Shown: positions 53,307 to 62,116, counted from the stretch's first letter. The stretch is DNA of 64,000 nt from Sporosarcina luteola (GCF_023715535.1 NZ_JAMBOI010000001.1:248001-312000); one strand, 5' to 3'. A program made the numbers and translations. The notes: generated by a model from the sequence alone, not told the origin.

Positions 53307-53321
53307 AAGAAAACGCTTTCA
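53307..53321 (+). promoter_or_regulatory. Near-consensus cre before the flavin reductase gene
   Basis: AAGAAAACGCTTTCA differs from the cre consensus at one position (second base). It lies 25 bases before the gene start, overlapping the likely leader. Confidence 0.4.
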
Positions 53322-53345
53322 CAGACATGTATAGGAGGAATAGAC

Positions 53346-54005
53346 ATGCATTATTCACCGAAGAAAGGCGAACATCACGGTTTGCCGTACGATCCTTTTA
53401 AAAGCAGTGCAATCCCACGTCCGATTGGATGGATTTCGACTACATCAAAAGAAGGTGTAGATAATCTCGCACCGTACAGCCAATATCAAAACCTTACATG
53501 GGATCCCCCAATGGTCATGTTTGCCGCCAATCAATCTGTATTAGGCGGAAGAAAGGACACTGTTCGAAACGCCGAAGAAACGGGATGGTTTGTTTGGAAC
53601 ATGGCGACTTGGGATTTACGGGAAGCAGTCAATATTTCTTCCAAGGCAGCTCCAGCGGACGTTGATGAATTCGAGATGGCCGGTGTCACGAAGAAAAGCT
53701 GTACAGAAGCTCCTGGTCCTCGCGTGGCAGAATCGCCCGTCCAATTCGAGTGCGAATATGTACAGACCGTAAGAATTCCGACAGGCAACGACGTCTCCAC
53801 TGTTGACCTTGTCATCGGACGCGTAGCTCATGTCCATATTGCCGATGAATTCATCCTACCTAGCGGGAAACTTGATATATTGAACATTAAACCAATCGCC
53901 CGGCTTGGATACTATGATTATACGGTCGTGAATGAAATATTTGAAATGAAGGCACCAGCTGCTTCCGAGGCAGAATTGGCGGGTCTTGAAGGAAAAAATG
54001 TATAA
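53346..54005 (+). CDS. Flavin reductase family (FMN-binding split barrel) protein
   Basis: A 219-residue protein of the flavin reductase-like/DIM6-NTAB family. SSAIPRPIGWISTTSKEGVDNLAPYSQY (read in parts) is the FMN-binding start of the split barrel, and FEMAGVTKK and ESPVQFECEY are family blocks. It binds FMN and reduces flavin or acts as an oxidoreductase on an unknown partner. ATG 53346 follows AGGAGGAATAGAC and is preferred over an upstream start at 53304. It ends in a terminator and appears monocistronic. Confidence 0.88.
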   Translation: MHYSPKKGEHHGLPYDPFKSSAIPRPIGWISTTSKEGVDNLAPYSQYQNLTWDPPMVMFAANQSVLGGRKDTVRNAEETGWFVWNMATWDLREAVNISSKAAPADVDEFEMAGVTKKSCTEAPGPRVAESPVQFECEYVQTVRIPTGNDVSTVDLVIGRVAHVHIADEFILPSGKLDILNIKPIARLGYYDYTVVNEIFEMKAPAASEAELAGLEGKNV

Positions 54006-54031
54006 CAAATGAACCTCTACTGTTTCAAGAT

Positions 54032-54086
54032 AAAAAGACATCAGGTAATGACTTAAACTCGAGCGTACCTATGTCTTTTCTTCTTT
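54032..54086 (+). terminator. Terminator of the flavin reductase gene
   Basis: AAAAGACAT...AGGTA pairs with TACCT ATGTCTTTT, followed by CTTCTTT. Confidence 0.75.
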
Positions 54087-54148
54087 GAAACATATTTTTT
54101 CACTAGCATTGTTTGAATATTACAACTCAAAACTGGAGGTAAAACGCA

Positions 54149-55498
54149 ATGACAAATCCTCACTTGACGAATGCCGAAGAAACGCCTAAAGCTTCAAAAG
54201 AAACTGTGACGAATCTTTCAAATATCTTGAAGTTTGTTTGCTTTAGTGCGATTGGAATTTTCATCTTCTTCGCACCCATAAAAGTCGATGGGGTTTCATC
54301 CATTCCCCTAGATCACATCGTTACTTGGATCAATACGACTTTCCCATCCGTTACGCCGATTTACGCGTTACTTATGATTTTAGGTGGAGCCATTTATCCT
54401 TTTATAACAAAAACATGGAATAAGAGTACATTTAATTTGGTTTTCACTTTCTTAAAGATTACGGGGTTAATCGTGGGAATCATCATCTATTCAAATCTAG
54501 GACCTACCTGGTTAATGAATGAACATGTCGGGCCATTTTTATTTGAGTTGCTAGTGATTCCTGTCGGTATAATGGTTCCGTTAGGCGGGGTATTTTTAGC
54601 TCTGCTATTAGGCTACGGTCTATTTGAATTCGCTGGTGTACTCTGTCAGCGGATTATGAAACCAATATGGAAGACGCCGGGTCGTTCGGCAGTAAGCGCG
54701 ATGGCTTCGTTCGTTGCCAGTTTTGCGGTCGGCCTATTGATCACGAATCGGGAATTCAAAGAAGGCAAGTATACAATCAAGCAGGCAGTCATTATCGCCA
54801 CAGGCTTTTCGACAGTCACCGTCTCCTTCATGATCATCGTCGCCAAAACGTTAGATTTGATGAGCGTCTGGAACTTGTACTTCTTCACAACGGCCTTTGT
54901 AACGTTTGCCGTCACAGCGATCACCGTACGGATCTGGCCGATCAGTAAACTGCCTGACGAATACTATAATGGTATGGAGGGAGAACCTGAAACAGTCATC
55001 CGAAGCAACTATATTCAAAATGCGTGGAATCAAGCAATGGAAGCCTCTCATAACGCGCCGAATTTCGGTAAAAATATATGGGTCAACTTACGGGACGGCA
55101 TGATCATGACGATGAATATGCTGCCGACTATTTTATCCATTGGCTTAATCGGCATCCTGTTAGCAGAATACACACCTATCTTCGATTTTATCGGATACAT
55201 TTTCTATCCAATCACTACTCTACTGCAAGTGCCTGACGCATTTTTAGTAGCCAAAGCTGCGGCAATCGGGATTACTGAAATGTTCTTGCCGGCCTTATTA
55301 GTAGTGGAAGCAGCACTCATCTCAAAATTCATCGTCGCGGTCGTCTGCGTCTCCTCCATCATTTTCTTTTCGGCAAGCATTCCGAGTATCTTGTCAACCG
55401 AGATTCCGATCAGCATTCCAAAACTGATTGTCATTTGGCTGGAGCGGACGATTTTGAGCTTGATCATTGTGACACCGATTGCTTTTTTACTGTTGTAA
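54149..55498 (+). CDS. YjiH-family membrane protein with nucleoside-recognition (Gate) domains
   Basis: A 449-residue integral membrane protein with about 10 helices. It resembles YjiH proteins carrying Gate domains: the region SAVSAMASFVASFAVGLLITNREFKEGKYT is characteristic, and a second related segment near FLVAKAAAIGITEMFLPALLV repeats the pattern. Transport of an unknown solute or a role as channel is assumed. The ATG follows CTGGAGGTAAAACGCA. Single gene with a strong terminator. Confidence 0.85.
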   Translation: MTNPHLTNAEETPKASKETVTNLSNILKFVCFSAIGIFIFFAPIKVDGVSSIPLDHIVTWINTTFPSVTPIYALLMILGGAIYPFITKTWNKSTFNLVFTFLKITGLIVGIIIYSNLGPTWLMNEHVGPFLFELLVIPVGIMVPLGGVFLALLLGYGLFEFAGVLCQRIMKPIWKTPGRSAVSAMASFVASFAVGLLITNREFKEGKYTIKQAVIIATGFSTVTVSFMIIVAKTLDLMSVWNLYFFTTAFVTFAVTAITVRIWPISKLPDEYYNGMEGEPETVIRSNYIQNAWNQAMEASHNAPNFGKNIWVNLRDGMIMTMNMLPTILSIGLIGILLAEYTPIFDFIGYIFYPITTLLQVPDAFLVAKAAAIGITEMFLPALLVVEAALISKFIVAVVCVSSIIFFSASIPSILSTEIPISIPKLIVIWLERTILSLIIVTPIAFLLL

Positions 55499-55501
55499 AT
55501 G

Positions 55502-55556
55502 AAAAACAACCATCCGCTCACACGATTTTAGTGTGAGTTGGATGGTTGTTTTTTTA
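55502..55556 (+). terminator. Terminator of the YjiH gene
   Basis: AAACAACCATCC pairs with GGATGGTTGTTT; an inner CTCACAC/GTGTGAG stem extends it, and a run of T follows. A degraded copy of the same stem recurs near 62013-62044. Confidence 0.88.
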
Positions 55557-55570
55557 ATAGACTACTCACC

Positions 55571-55630
55571 TTGCATTGGTTGGTTTCGTTGCGAATAGTT
55601 TTGATTGCATTGCGACTGGCTTTGCCCTCG
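55571..55630 (+). repeat. Degenerate 21-bp repeat, TTGCG family, first locus
   Basis: An 18-bp unit starting TTGCATTGG (55571) is followed by two 21-bp units starting TTGCGAATAG (55589) and TTGCGACTGG (55610). The middle unit matches the one at 63073 at about 17 of 21 positions. Confidence 0.7.
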
Positions 55631-55659
55631 CAGCGATCTTTTTCCCCACATGCACCCTA

Positions 55660-56208
55660 TCACTTATCAAACCGCCGATAATTCCGATCCTTCCCTTTCT
55701 TACTAATGAAATAGCGCGTCTTCGATTCAATTACTGCTCCAGGCGTAGTCTGCCTCTCAATCTTATATTTCAACTTGAAAGCACGAGTATATTTCTCGTC
55801 AAATGAATAAAAACTTGTATTTAGTATGATTTCGGTACCATTATTCAATACAATTTCCGTATGTTTTTTATCAATCGCCTTGTAATCCTTGACGTGGTCG
55901 ATGGCAATCCAGACGCAATCCTCATTTACCGGCGACATATGCGGAAACCAATAGAGGCTCTGCGTCAAATTCAGCACAATAGGAGGCATGGATATTTCCC
56001 CTAGCAGCGTCCGTGATCCATCGTTCGCGCCTCTCAAACTGGAACCGTAGCAGCGAAGGCTATAATCGATCAGTTTCGTCGGCTCGATATTCACTTTAAA
56101 CAACTCCGTCTTTTCCATAACAACCGAAAGCAATCGGCCATTCTCATCAAACTCCGGCAAAATGATGCTCGTTCCGTTGTTCACTACGTACTCTTCTTTC
56201 AATTCCAT
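55660..56208 (-). CDS. comK: Competence transcription factor ComK
   Basis: A 182-residue ComK homologue, close to the B. subtilis length of 192. Aligning blocks are the early VNNGTSIILPEFDENG, KLIDYSLRCYGSSLRGAN, SMPPIVLNLTQSLYWFPHMSP and CVWIAIDHVKDYK. ComK binds AAAA-N5-TTTT boxes and switches on DNA uptake genes. The ATG follows AAAGGGGGAGTTCAAC. Directly upstream is a terminator-ended, GC-rich region that probably encodes a small RNA or long leader. It indicates potential for natural competence. Confidence 0.9.
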   Translation of the reverse strand: MELKEEYVVNNGTSIILPEFDENGRLLSVVMEKTELFKVNIEPTKLIDYSLRCYGSSLRGANDGSRTLLGEISMPPIVLNLTQSLYWFPHMSPVNEDCVWIAIDHVKDYKAIDKKHTEIVLNNGTEIILNTSFYSFDEKYTRAFKLKYKIERQTTPGAVIESKTRYFISKKGKDRNYRRFDK

Positions 56209-56249
56209 GTTGAACTCCCCCTTTTTGAATTAACTCTTATCAAGTTTCG

Positions 56250-56410
56250 AAAAAAGGAGTATACTGACCTATAGGTCGGTACACTCCGGCCAGCAAGTCC
56301 TCGAGTGGGTCTCCGCAGACTCAGACACTCGGGGACTTTTCGTTCAACCTCGATCACCTCACTAAAGCCGCAGTCAGTCCTGCACTGTCCAGCCCGTGGG
56401 ATTCGCAATC
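56250..56410 (-). ncRNA. Candidate structured RNA ending in a terminator upstream of comK
   Basis: About 160 bp, visibly richer in G and C than its surroundings. On the minus strand AAGTCCCCGAGTG pairs with CACTCGAGGACTT around a GTCTG/AGAC-type inner stem. A terminator (GGAGTGTAC-CGACC with GGTC-GTATACTCC, then TTTTTT at 56255-56250) closes it, 42 bases before the comK ATG. This could be a free small RNA or a comK leader with attenuator. I do not recognise a known riboswitch. A 69-codon frame across it lacks a ribosome site. Confidence 0.55.
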
Positions 56411-56424
56411 ATTGTTTCGACTCC

Positions 56425-56439
56425 AGTAAGCGCTTACAA
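56425..56439 (-). promoter_or_regulatory. Candidate cre site before the structured RNA and comK
   Basis: On the minus strand TTGTAAGCGCTTACT matches the cre consensus at 14 of 15 positions and contains a perfect GTAAGCGCTTAC palindrome. It lies just upstream of the GC-rich RNA region. The rest of 56440-56766 is AT-rich, with no gene seen. Confidence 0.55.
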
Positions 56440-56766
56440 TCATTTCTTATCGTCTATTCTAATCTGTTATTAGTCTTGAAGACTCCTCGTTACCACGGCG
56501 ACGAATTGGGGATGCATATATGTAGTTGCTTACACGTTACAATATGGTTTCGCGAATCAAAACTCGTTTCATAACTTATCGGCGGTCGTTTTATGGAGCA
56601 AAACTGCAGCTTATATAGTTCTTTACTACCTGAATGATAAATAGGAAAATTCACCCTTATCTATCATCGTATACATTATAGTTCAAACAGAATTATTAGT
56701 CTACTAGATAAAGGAATATTATAATTATTTAGTGTTTTTTATGCAACTCTACAGATATACTATTGT

Positions 56767-56797
56767 AAAAGGCCCTCTGCATCTGCAGAAGGCCTCG
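56767..56797 (-). terminator. Terminator of the small sigma factor gene
   Basis: On the minus strand GAGGCCTTCTGC pairs with GCAGAGGGCCTTTT, followed by TTTTAC, 12 bases after the stop. Confidence 0.75.
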
Positions 56798-56809
56798 TCA
56801 GTATCACGT

Positions 56810-57289
56810 CTATCCCCCCATCAACCCCCTCAGCCTCTTCAACAGCCTTTCCCTCCTTTTCTTCACGCCGGAAACCGAAATACCGAAACGATCGGCACAT
56901 TCCGCCAAGCTGCACCCTTCTAAGAAAGTCCATTGGATGAACGCTTTTTCGGAAGGATTTAATTGGTCAATCGCGTCATGGAGACAGCCAAACCCATCAT
57001 CCTCTTCCGCACCACCAATGAAAAATACTAGCACCTCATCTGTCGTCGACATGACATTCTCCTCAAAACGGCTTTCTCGTTTCAACTCATCCAACATCGC
57101 CCCGCGAATGCTGCGGTACGCAAATGGCGTAAAATCACCCTTTTCATCATCAAACCTCGTCCACGCCTGCCATAATGCCACCCTTCCCGCCTGCCTGTAT
57201 TGCTCATGGTCACGGTAAATATTCAACTTCCTGATCGAATGCGAAATCATCGGTTCATATTGCATCAACACATCTTCAAATTCCAACAC
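56810..57289 (-). CDS. Small sigma-70 family RNA polymerase sigma factor
   Basis: A 159-residue sigma factor with region 2 (YEPMISHSIRKLNIYRDHEQYRQAGRVALWQAWTRFD, read in parts; the QAGRVALWQA helix replaces the usual QxGxxGLxxA) and region 4 (LNPSEKAFIQWTFLEGCSLAECADRFGISVSGVKKRRERLLKRL, read in parts). No region 3. GTG 57289 follows GAAAGG with seven-base spacing. No anti-sigma gene is adjacent. Its neighbour is comK on the same strand, separated by a terminator and the candidate RNA. A link to competence is possible but unproven. Confidence 0.85.
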   Translation of the reverse strand: MLEFEDVLMQYEPMISHSIRKLNIYRDHEQYRQAGRVALWQAWTRFDDEKGDFTPFAYRSIRGAMLDELKRESRFEENVMSTTDEVLVFFIGGAEEDDGFGCLHDAIDQLNPSEKAFIQWTFLEGCSLAECADRFGISVSGVKKRRERLLKRLRGLMGG

Positions 57290-57373
57290 GAAGAAGCCTT
57301 TCCGATCGTGCACGACACACTGTATTCCCGGGTGATTTCATCGTATAGGGCATTTGAATTGTTTACAGTTCGA

Positions 57374-57478
57374 GAAAATTCATTTGAGCTATGTAAACTT
57401 CAATTATTGGGGATCAAACTTGAACTTTCATACCTTTTTTCAAGCTTTGCCGCTTTCAAACTTCAATTATTGATTAAA
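57374..57478 (+). repeat. Degenerate 21-bp repeat, AAACTTCAA family
   Basis: AAACTTCAATTATTG occurs at 57395 and again at 57458, exactly 63 bp (three units) apart. Between them are AAACTTGAAC (57416) and TTTTCAAGC (57437), keeping the 21-bp phase. It fills the gap between the sigma factor and the BCCT terminator. Confidence 0.65.
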
Positions 57479-57537
57479 TTTACGGTACCAGGTTCTCATT
57501 AAAATCAGAATCATCGCTAGCTAAATCTCTATTATAA

Positions 57538-57586
57538 AAGAAAAAACTGTAGGCAATCACCAAAATCCATGGTGTTTGTCTACAGT
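57538..57586 (-). terminator. Terminator of the BCCT operon
   Basis: On the minus strand ACTGTAG...CACCA pairs with TGGTG...CTACAGT with small bulges and runs into TTTTTTC. Confidence 0.78.
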
Positions 57587-57595
57587 CTAAAACCA

Positions 57596-59107
57596 CTATT
57601 CCGTCTTATCATACCTCTTCGGATCATACGCCACTTTCAACAACGAAACCGCAATGAGTAAACATAAAACCATCGCAGGCAATCCACCTAAATTAGACAG
57701 CATCTTAATACCATCTATTTCGGCGAAACTAATCATCATCCATGCAATCACAGCAATCGATATACCCCATATCACCTTTATGGCGATACTTGGCTCGGGG
57801 CTATCTGGTGTAATGCCAGTAGAACTGATTCCACCCATTGCAGATATGTTCGAGTCCGCTGCCGTTACGAATGAGATAAAGACGATGAACAAATAAAACG
57901 GGATAACGATCGCCGATAATGGAACTTCAGATAGTATCGCATATAATGCCGTTTCCGGGCCGCTTGTTGTAAAGACATCCGCAATTTTCGTATCGGTAAT
58001 CAAGCGGTGTATGGTCGTCCCACCGAAGATCGTCATCCACAACCCACCAAAAAGAGATGGGAACGCAAAGTTAACAATGATGAATGTCCTAACCGTGTAC
58101 CCATAGCCAATTCTTCCCAAAAACAATGCCGTGATGGCTGCCCAGGCAAACCAGTTCGCCCAGTAGAAGACAGTCCACCATTGCGGCCATTGATCGCCGG
58201 ATGCCGCGCCTGTGAACAAGCTCTTCTCAAAGAAGTGCGTCACATAGTGGCCAAACGATTCAACGCCAAGATTAATAATGAAACCAGCTGGTCCCGCAAC
58301 AAAAATGAACAGGACAATGACGATGTACACTTTCATATTGATATCCGACAAAATTCGAATACCATTCATCAACCCGCTTGCTGCTGAAATAACAAAAGTA
58401 ATCATCACGATTGCGGTGATGAACGCCCACGATACCGGTGAACTCGCTATGCCAGTAAGATAATTCAAACCGCCGCCAAGGTTGATGACAGCTGTTCCCA
58501 AGGCTGCAGCCATTCCTAATGCGAGTGTATATAAACAGACCGCGTCAATGACCTTCCCCCAACCGCCTTCTATTCTCGAGCCGAATAAAGGGGCCATCGT
58601 TGAACTCAAGCTAAACGACTTTTTCATATTATAATAGGCAAACGCAAACATTAACGCAGGAACACAATAGATGGCATACGGAGTAATCGTCCAATGCAAA
58701 TACATTGTCGACATCGAATAGATCACTGCCTCAGGGGATTCCGGAGGGATGTTCATCGATTCCGGGGGCGCTAAGTAATGATAGATCGGTTCGACGATCC
58801 CCCAAAACGTTACACCTGCCGCAACAGTCGTCGTCAGTGTGATTGCAATCCAATTCGGAAGCTTCAGCATCGGCTTTGCCTCTTTCCCGCCGATTTTCAC
58901 TTTGCCCAACGGCGAAAAGTAAACAATGATGACTGTCGCCAATAAAAGCAAACCGCTAAGACTGAAAAGCCCTCCTAAATTGACTAATAACCAATCATTC
59001 GCTTTTGTCGTTATGTCGATAAAAGCATCTCTATTTGTAAAACTTATAATACCGGCTACCAACACTAATAAAAACGGTGGCCAAAAAACAGCATGTCTAA
59101 GATTCAT
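57596..59107 (-). CDS. BCCT-family betaine/carnitine/choline-type transporter
   Basis: A 503-residue, 12-helix secondary transporter of the BCCT family. The family signature with clustered Trp residues is seen in QWWTVFYWANWFAWA, and FGVTFWGIVEPIYHYLAPP-like sequence in the N-terminal half binds Na+ or substrate. Substrates are quaternary ammonium, sulfonium or related compounds. It is downstream of aldehyde and alcohol dehydrogenase genes on the same strand, so catabolic uptake is as plausible as osmoprotection. Confidence 0.93.
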   Translation of the reverse strand: MNLRHAVFWPPFLLVLVAGIISFTNRDAFIDITTKANDWLLVNLGGLFSLSGLLLLATVIIVYFSPLGKVKIGGKEAKPMLKLPNWIAITLTTTVAAGVTFWGIVEPIYHYLAPPESMNIPPESPEAVIYSMSTMYLHWTITPYAIYCVPALMFAFAYYNMKKSFSLSSTMAPLFGSRIEGGWGKVIDAVCLYTLALGMAAALGTAVINLGGGLNYLTGIASSPVSWAFITAIVMITFVISAASGLMNGIRILSDINMKVYIVIVLFIFVAGPAGFIINLGVESFGHYVTHFFEKSLFTGAASGDQWPQWWTVFYWANWFAWAAITALFLGRIGYGYTVRTFIIVNFAFPSLFGGLWMTIFGGTTIHRLITDTKIADVFTTSGPETALYAILSEVPLSAIVIPFYLFIVFISFVTAADSNISAMGGISSTGITPDSPEPSIAIKVIWGISIAVIAWMMISFAEIDGIKMLSNLGGLPAMVLCLLIAVSLLKVAYDPKRYDKTE

Positions 59108-59159
59108 CTAATCTCTCCTTACTATTCTGCCATGAAGGCCCGGCGACGCCGTTTGGGAG

Positions 59160-60326
59160 CTAGTTGGACAGCAATTTCCTTGCGAAACTACGTAAATCTT
59201 CTTCAGAGATGAAGCGGCAATTGTTTTCCCTCATCGGTTGATTCTCTTCCGCTTTCATCGTTTCTACTAAACGACCAACATCATCTATACATAAACCATC
59301 CTCTAGTAACGATGTGTCTACTCCGCTTGTATTGACTAGTTCCATAAAACGATCCGCCCCTGCATAGGCGATCTCCGATTTGCTCAATCCTTCCGTATGT
59401 ACCCCCATCGCGTTTGCAACTTTCGCAAACATGTCTACATTCCCTTCCACCTTCCATCGATACGTTGCATTCATTGCAATCGCAACTGCCCGCGCATGCG
59501 GCACTCTTCCGACTGTTGAAATGGCATGGCCAATACAATGCGCGATGCCCGTGCCTCCATGTTCAATCGCCGCTCCTGCAAGTGCCGCCCCTACTGCTAA
59601 TGCCGTCCTGCCTTCGAGATCCTTCGGGTCATGCAGCACTCGCTCCAAGTTTCCGCAAATCAATTCGATGGATTTGAGTCCGAACGCTTCGATGATCGGA
59701 TTCGACCTAGTACCCGTACACGCTTCAATCGCATGCACGAATGCATCCAATGCAGTTGCAGCCGTTAAATGAGGGGGGAGCCCCTTAGTAAATAAAGGAT
59801 CTAAAATAGCCACGTCCGGTGCCATTTGTTCGTCCCATCCCCATACTTTGCGTTTTTCACTATTCGTAAATACAACCGTGCTTGTCACTTCGGCACCCGA
59901 ACCTGAAGTGGTAGGGATCATGATCGACGTAATCGTTTTCTTCGGAAAAGGGTTTGCCATCAGCTCATAATGGGATGCAGACGCTTCCCCGACCGCAACA
60001 AGGGAAGCCATTTTAGCTACATCCATTGCCGAGCCGCCACCGATTCCAATGACACAACCTGCATCGAAGTCCCGTATGACCCGCGCGGCTGCATCAATCG
60101 AACGTACAGATGGATCACTCTCCAGATCACTGAACACGCTATAGTCAATGTCGCTTTCCTTGAGCACTTTTTCGACTAAATCGACAACACCAGCCTCAAT
60201 GACGCCTTGATCTGTAACAATGACTGTTTTACTTGAAGCTGTTAACTCTTTAATCAGTTGTCCAAGCTGAAGGTGCTTCCCTTCTCCACAAAGTATTTTT
60301 GTCGACAAGCCAAACTCAAATTGCAT
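59160..60326 (-). CDS. Iron-containing (group III) alcohol dehydrogenase
   Basis: A 388-residue Fe-ADH. NAD-binding GGGSAMDVAK, and metal ligands in TALDAFVHAIEA (Asp, His), GTGIAHCIGHAIS (His) and VPHARAVAIAM (His) are all present. It interconverts an alcohol and aldehyde. The adjacent aldehyde dehydrogenase would complete oxidation to the acid. The pair with a BCCT transporter resembles choline oxidation (GbsB-GbsA) and dimethylsulfoniopropionate (dddB-dddC-dddT) gene sets in layout, though the enzymes are not clear orthologues. Confidence 0.92.
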   Translation of the reverse strand: MQFEFGLSTKILCGEGKHLQLGQLIKELTASSKTVIVTDQGVIEAGVVDLVEKVLKESDIDYSVFSDLESDPSVRSIDAAARVIRDFDAGCVIGIGGGSAMDVAKMASLVAVGEASASHYELMANPFPKKTITSIMIPTTSGSGAEVTSTVVFTNSEKRKVWGWDEQMAPDVAILDPLFTKGLPPHLTAATALDAFVHAIEACTGTRSNPIIEAFGLKSIELICGNLERVLHDPKDLEGRTALAVGAALAGAAIEHGGTGIAHCIGHAISTVGRVPHARAVAIAMNATYRWKVEGNVDMFAKVANAMGVHTEGLSKSEIAYAGADRFMELVNTSGVDTSLLEDGLCIDDVGRLVETMKAEENQPMRENNCRFISEEDLRSFARKLLSN

Positions 60327-60369
60327 GTTCCGTCACTCCATTCAACCCGACATGAAAGATTGATGCCAC

Positions 60370-61806
60370 TTAGTATTTCATGTAAACCGTCTTCACTTGT
60401 GTAAATTCATAAAAGCCATGTTTCCCATCGTCTCCACCGATTCCGGATTTCTTCCATCCCGAATGATATCCTTGATACGCTTCACCTTGTTGTCGATTGA
60501 CATAGACTTCGCCACACTCAATGTTGGAAATCAACTCCATAATGTATCGATAATTGTTCGAATACACATTCGACGTGAGTCCGTAATCCGAGTCATTCAC
60601 GTATTTAATGACTTCTTCCAACGTTTCAAATTCAACAATCGGCAAGACAGGCCCGAATATTTCCTCCCTGACAATTTTCATATCTTGCGTACAGTTATCA
60701 AGTATAGTCGGTGGATAAAAACTACTACCCTCTGCTATTAATTCTCCGCCACATAAAACGGCAGCCCCTTCGGAAACAGCTTCTTTGACCATGTCATGGA
60801 CTCTTTTCGCATCGTTCGGGGTCACTAAACATGTCATTCCGATTTCAGGGTTTTCAAGGCCATCTCCAAACTCCGTTTTCGAGAACTCCTCCACGAGTCG
60901 ATTGATGAATGCTTCCTTTATGGACTTCTGCACGTAGAGTCTCTCCGTGTTGTTGCACACTTGCCCCGAGTTAGCCAAACGCCCGCCTGCAATGGCTTGA
61001 ACGGCAAGATCGATATCCGCATCCTCCATCACAACCGCTGGCGCTTTCCCTCCCAGTTCCAAAGAGACTTTAATCATATTTTGCGCACACTTTTCCATTA
61101 TCCGTTTCCCGACAGCTGTGCTGCCAGTGAACGTAATCATGCTGATCTTTTCCGAAGAAGTGAGAGCTTCCCCAACAATGTTGTCCTCGCCTGTCACAAT
61201 GTTAATGACACCTTTCGGAATGTCCGTCTCGGCAATCAACTTCGCGAGTTCCAACGCGGATAATGGTGATTTTATGCTAGGTTTAATGACTACCGTATTT
61301 CCCGCAATTAATGCAGGCACCATTTTTCGTATGAGGACATAAATTGGGAAATTCCAAGGCACAATGATGCCAATTGCTCCTAACGGTTCTCGTATGGAGA
61401 GGATTTTTTCATTGGGATTGTCACTTTCCACGACATCGCCTTCTATTCGCCTTGCCCACTCTGTTTGGTACTCTCCGAGATCAGCTGCATAAAACACTTC
61501 CGATTTCGCCGAGGAATAACTTTTCCCCATCTCCAAAGTGATCATTTTCCCAATCGCATTTAGACTACTATCATCTTGCATTAAACGTAAAAGCTGCTTA
61601 ACTAATTTAGCTCTTTCAATTGCCGGTGTCTTCTTCCATTTTGAAAAAGCTGTCACTGCCGATGAAACGGCATGATCCACATCCGCTTTATCTAATGAAG
61701 GTACCACCCCTATCACTTCATTTGTAGCGGGGTTCATAACTTGAATGGTCTTATTTTGTTTATGGCTAACGTATTCACCGTCAATGAATGCTTGCAATGA
61801 AATCAT
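60370..61806 (-). CDS. AldA-like lactaldehyde/glycolaldehyde dehydrogenase
   Basis: A 478-residue NAD-dependent aldehyde dehydrogenase. Cofactor motif VPWNFPIYVLIRKMVPAL, Glu250 in LELGGKAP and nucleophile Cys284 in NSGQVCNNTE. The C terminus, with YVNRQQGEAYQGYHSGWKKSGIGGDDGKHG (read in parts), closely resembles enteric AldA. AldA oxidises lactaldehyde, glycolaldehyde and related short aldehydes. It is the first gene of the leftward operon with Fe-ADH and BCCT transporter. Confidence 0.92.
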   Translation of the reverse strand: MISLQAFIDGEYVSHKQNKTIQVMNPATNEVIGVVPSLDKADVDHAVSSAVTAFSKWKKTPAIERAKLVKQLLRLMQDDSSLNAIGKMITLEMGKSYSSAKSEVFYAADLGEYQTEWARRIEGDVVESDNPNEKILSIREPLGAIGIIVPWNFPIYVLIRKMVPALIAGNTVVIKPSIKSPLSALELAKLIAETDIPKGVINIVTGEDNIVGEALTSSEKISMITFTGSTAVGKRIMEKCAQNMIKVSLELGGKAPAVVMEDADIDLAVQAIAGGRLANSGQVCNNTERLYVQKSIKEAFINRLVEEFSKTEFGDGLENPEIGMTCLVTPNDAKRVHDMVKEAVSEGAAVLCGGELIAEGSSFYPPTILDNCTQDMKIVREEIFGPVLPIVEFETLEEVIKYVNDSDYGLTSNVYSNNYRYIMELISNIECGEVYVNRQQGEAYQGYHSGWKKSGIGGDDGKHGFYEFTQVKTVYMKY

Positions 61807-61883
61807 GTAGACTCATCCTTTCACAAATACTTAGCGAATAAATACTGTTTTTCTTCCTGTAATGGGAAATAGGCCCTTTCTCC

Positions 61884-61911
61884 ATATTACCAATTTTATA
61901 AAATAATTCAA
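61884..61911 (-). promoter_or_regulatory. Promoter of the aldehyde dehydrogenase operon
   Basis: Leftward -35 TTGAAT (61911-61906) and -10 TAATAT (61889-61884), 16-bp spacer. The 61807-62194 gap also contains the degraded repeat described next. Confidence 0.6.
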
Positions 61912-62007
61912 GTAGACTGCTATTTATTATGATTACAATAATTAAACGAAGTGGAGCGTAATTGCAATAGGATCGGCATCCTACTTGTAGAACACACACC
62001 TATTCTC

Positions 62008-62116
62008 CATCCGCTTACATGTTTTATGTGAGTTGGAGTTGTTTGTCTACAAACTACCTAAAGGACTACTAGCCTTACATTTGGTTGGTTTCGTGGCGAA
62101 TTATTGGTTGATTTAT
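62008..62116 (+). repeat. Degraded copy of the 55502-55610 terminator-plus-repeat block
   Basis: CCATCCGCTTACA...GTGAGTTGGA...GTTGTTTG followed by ACTACT...TTACATTTGGTTGGTTTCG and TGGCGAATTATT matches, in the same order and spacing, the terminator and TTGCG repeat at 55502-55610. The stem is now imperfect and lacks a U-run. It suggests a duplication of an intergenic block of ~110 bp. Confidence 0.65.

Noticed and set aside
56199..56408. 69-codon minus-strand frame upstream of comK
   Set aside because: No ribosome site at its start, composition follows the RNA-like stems, and it overlaps a terminator and the comK start.
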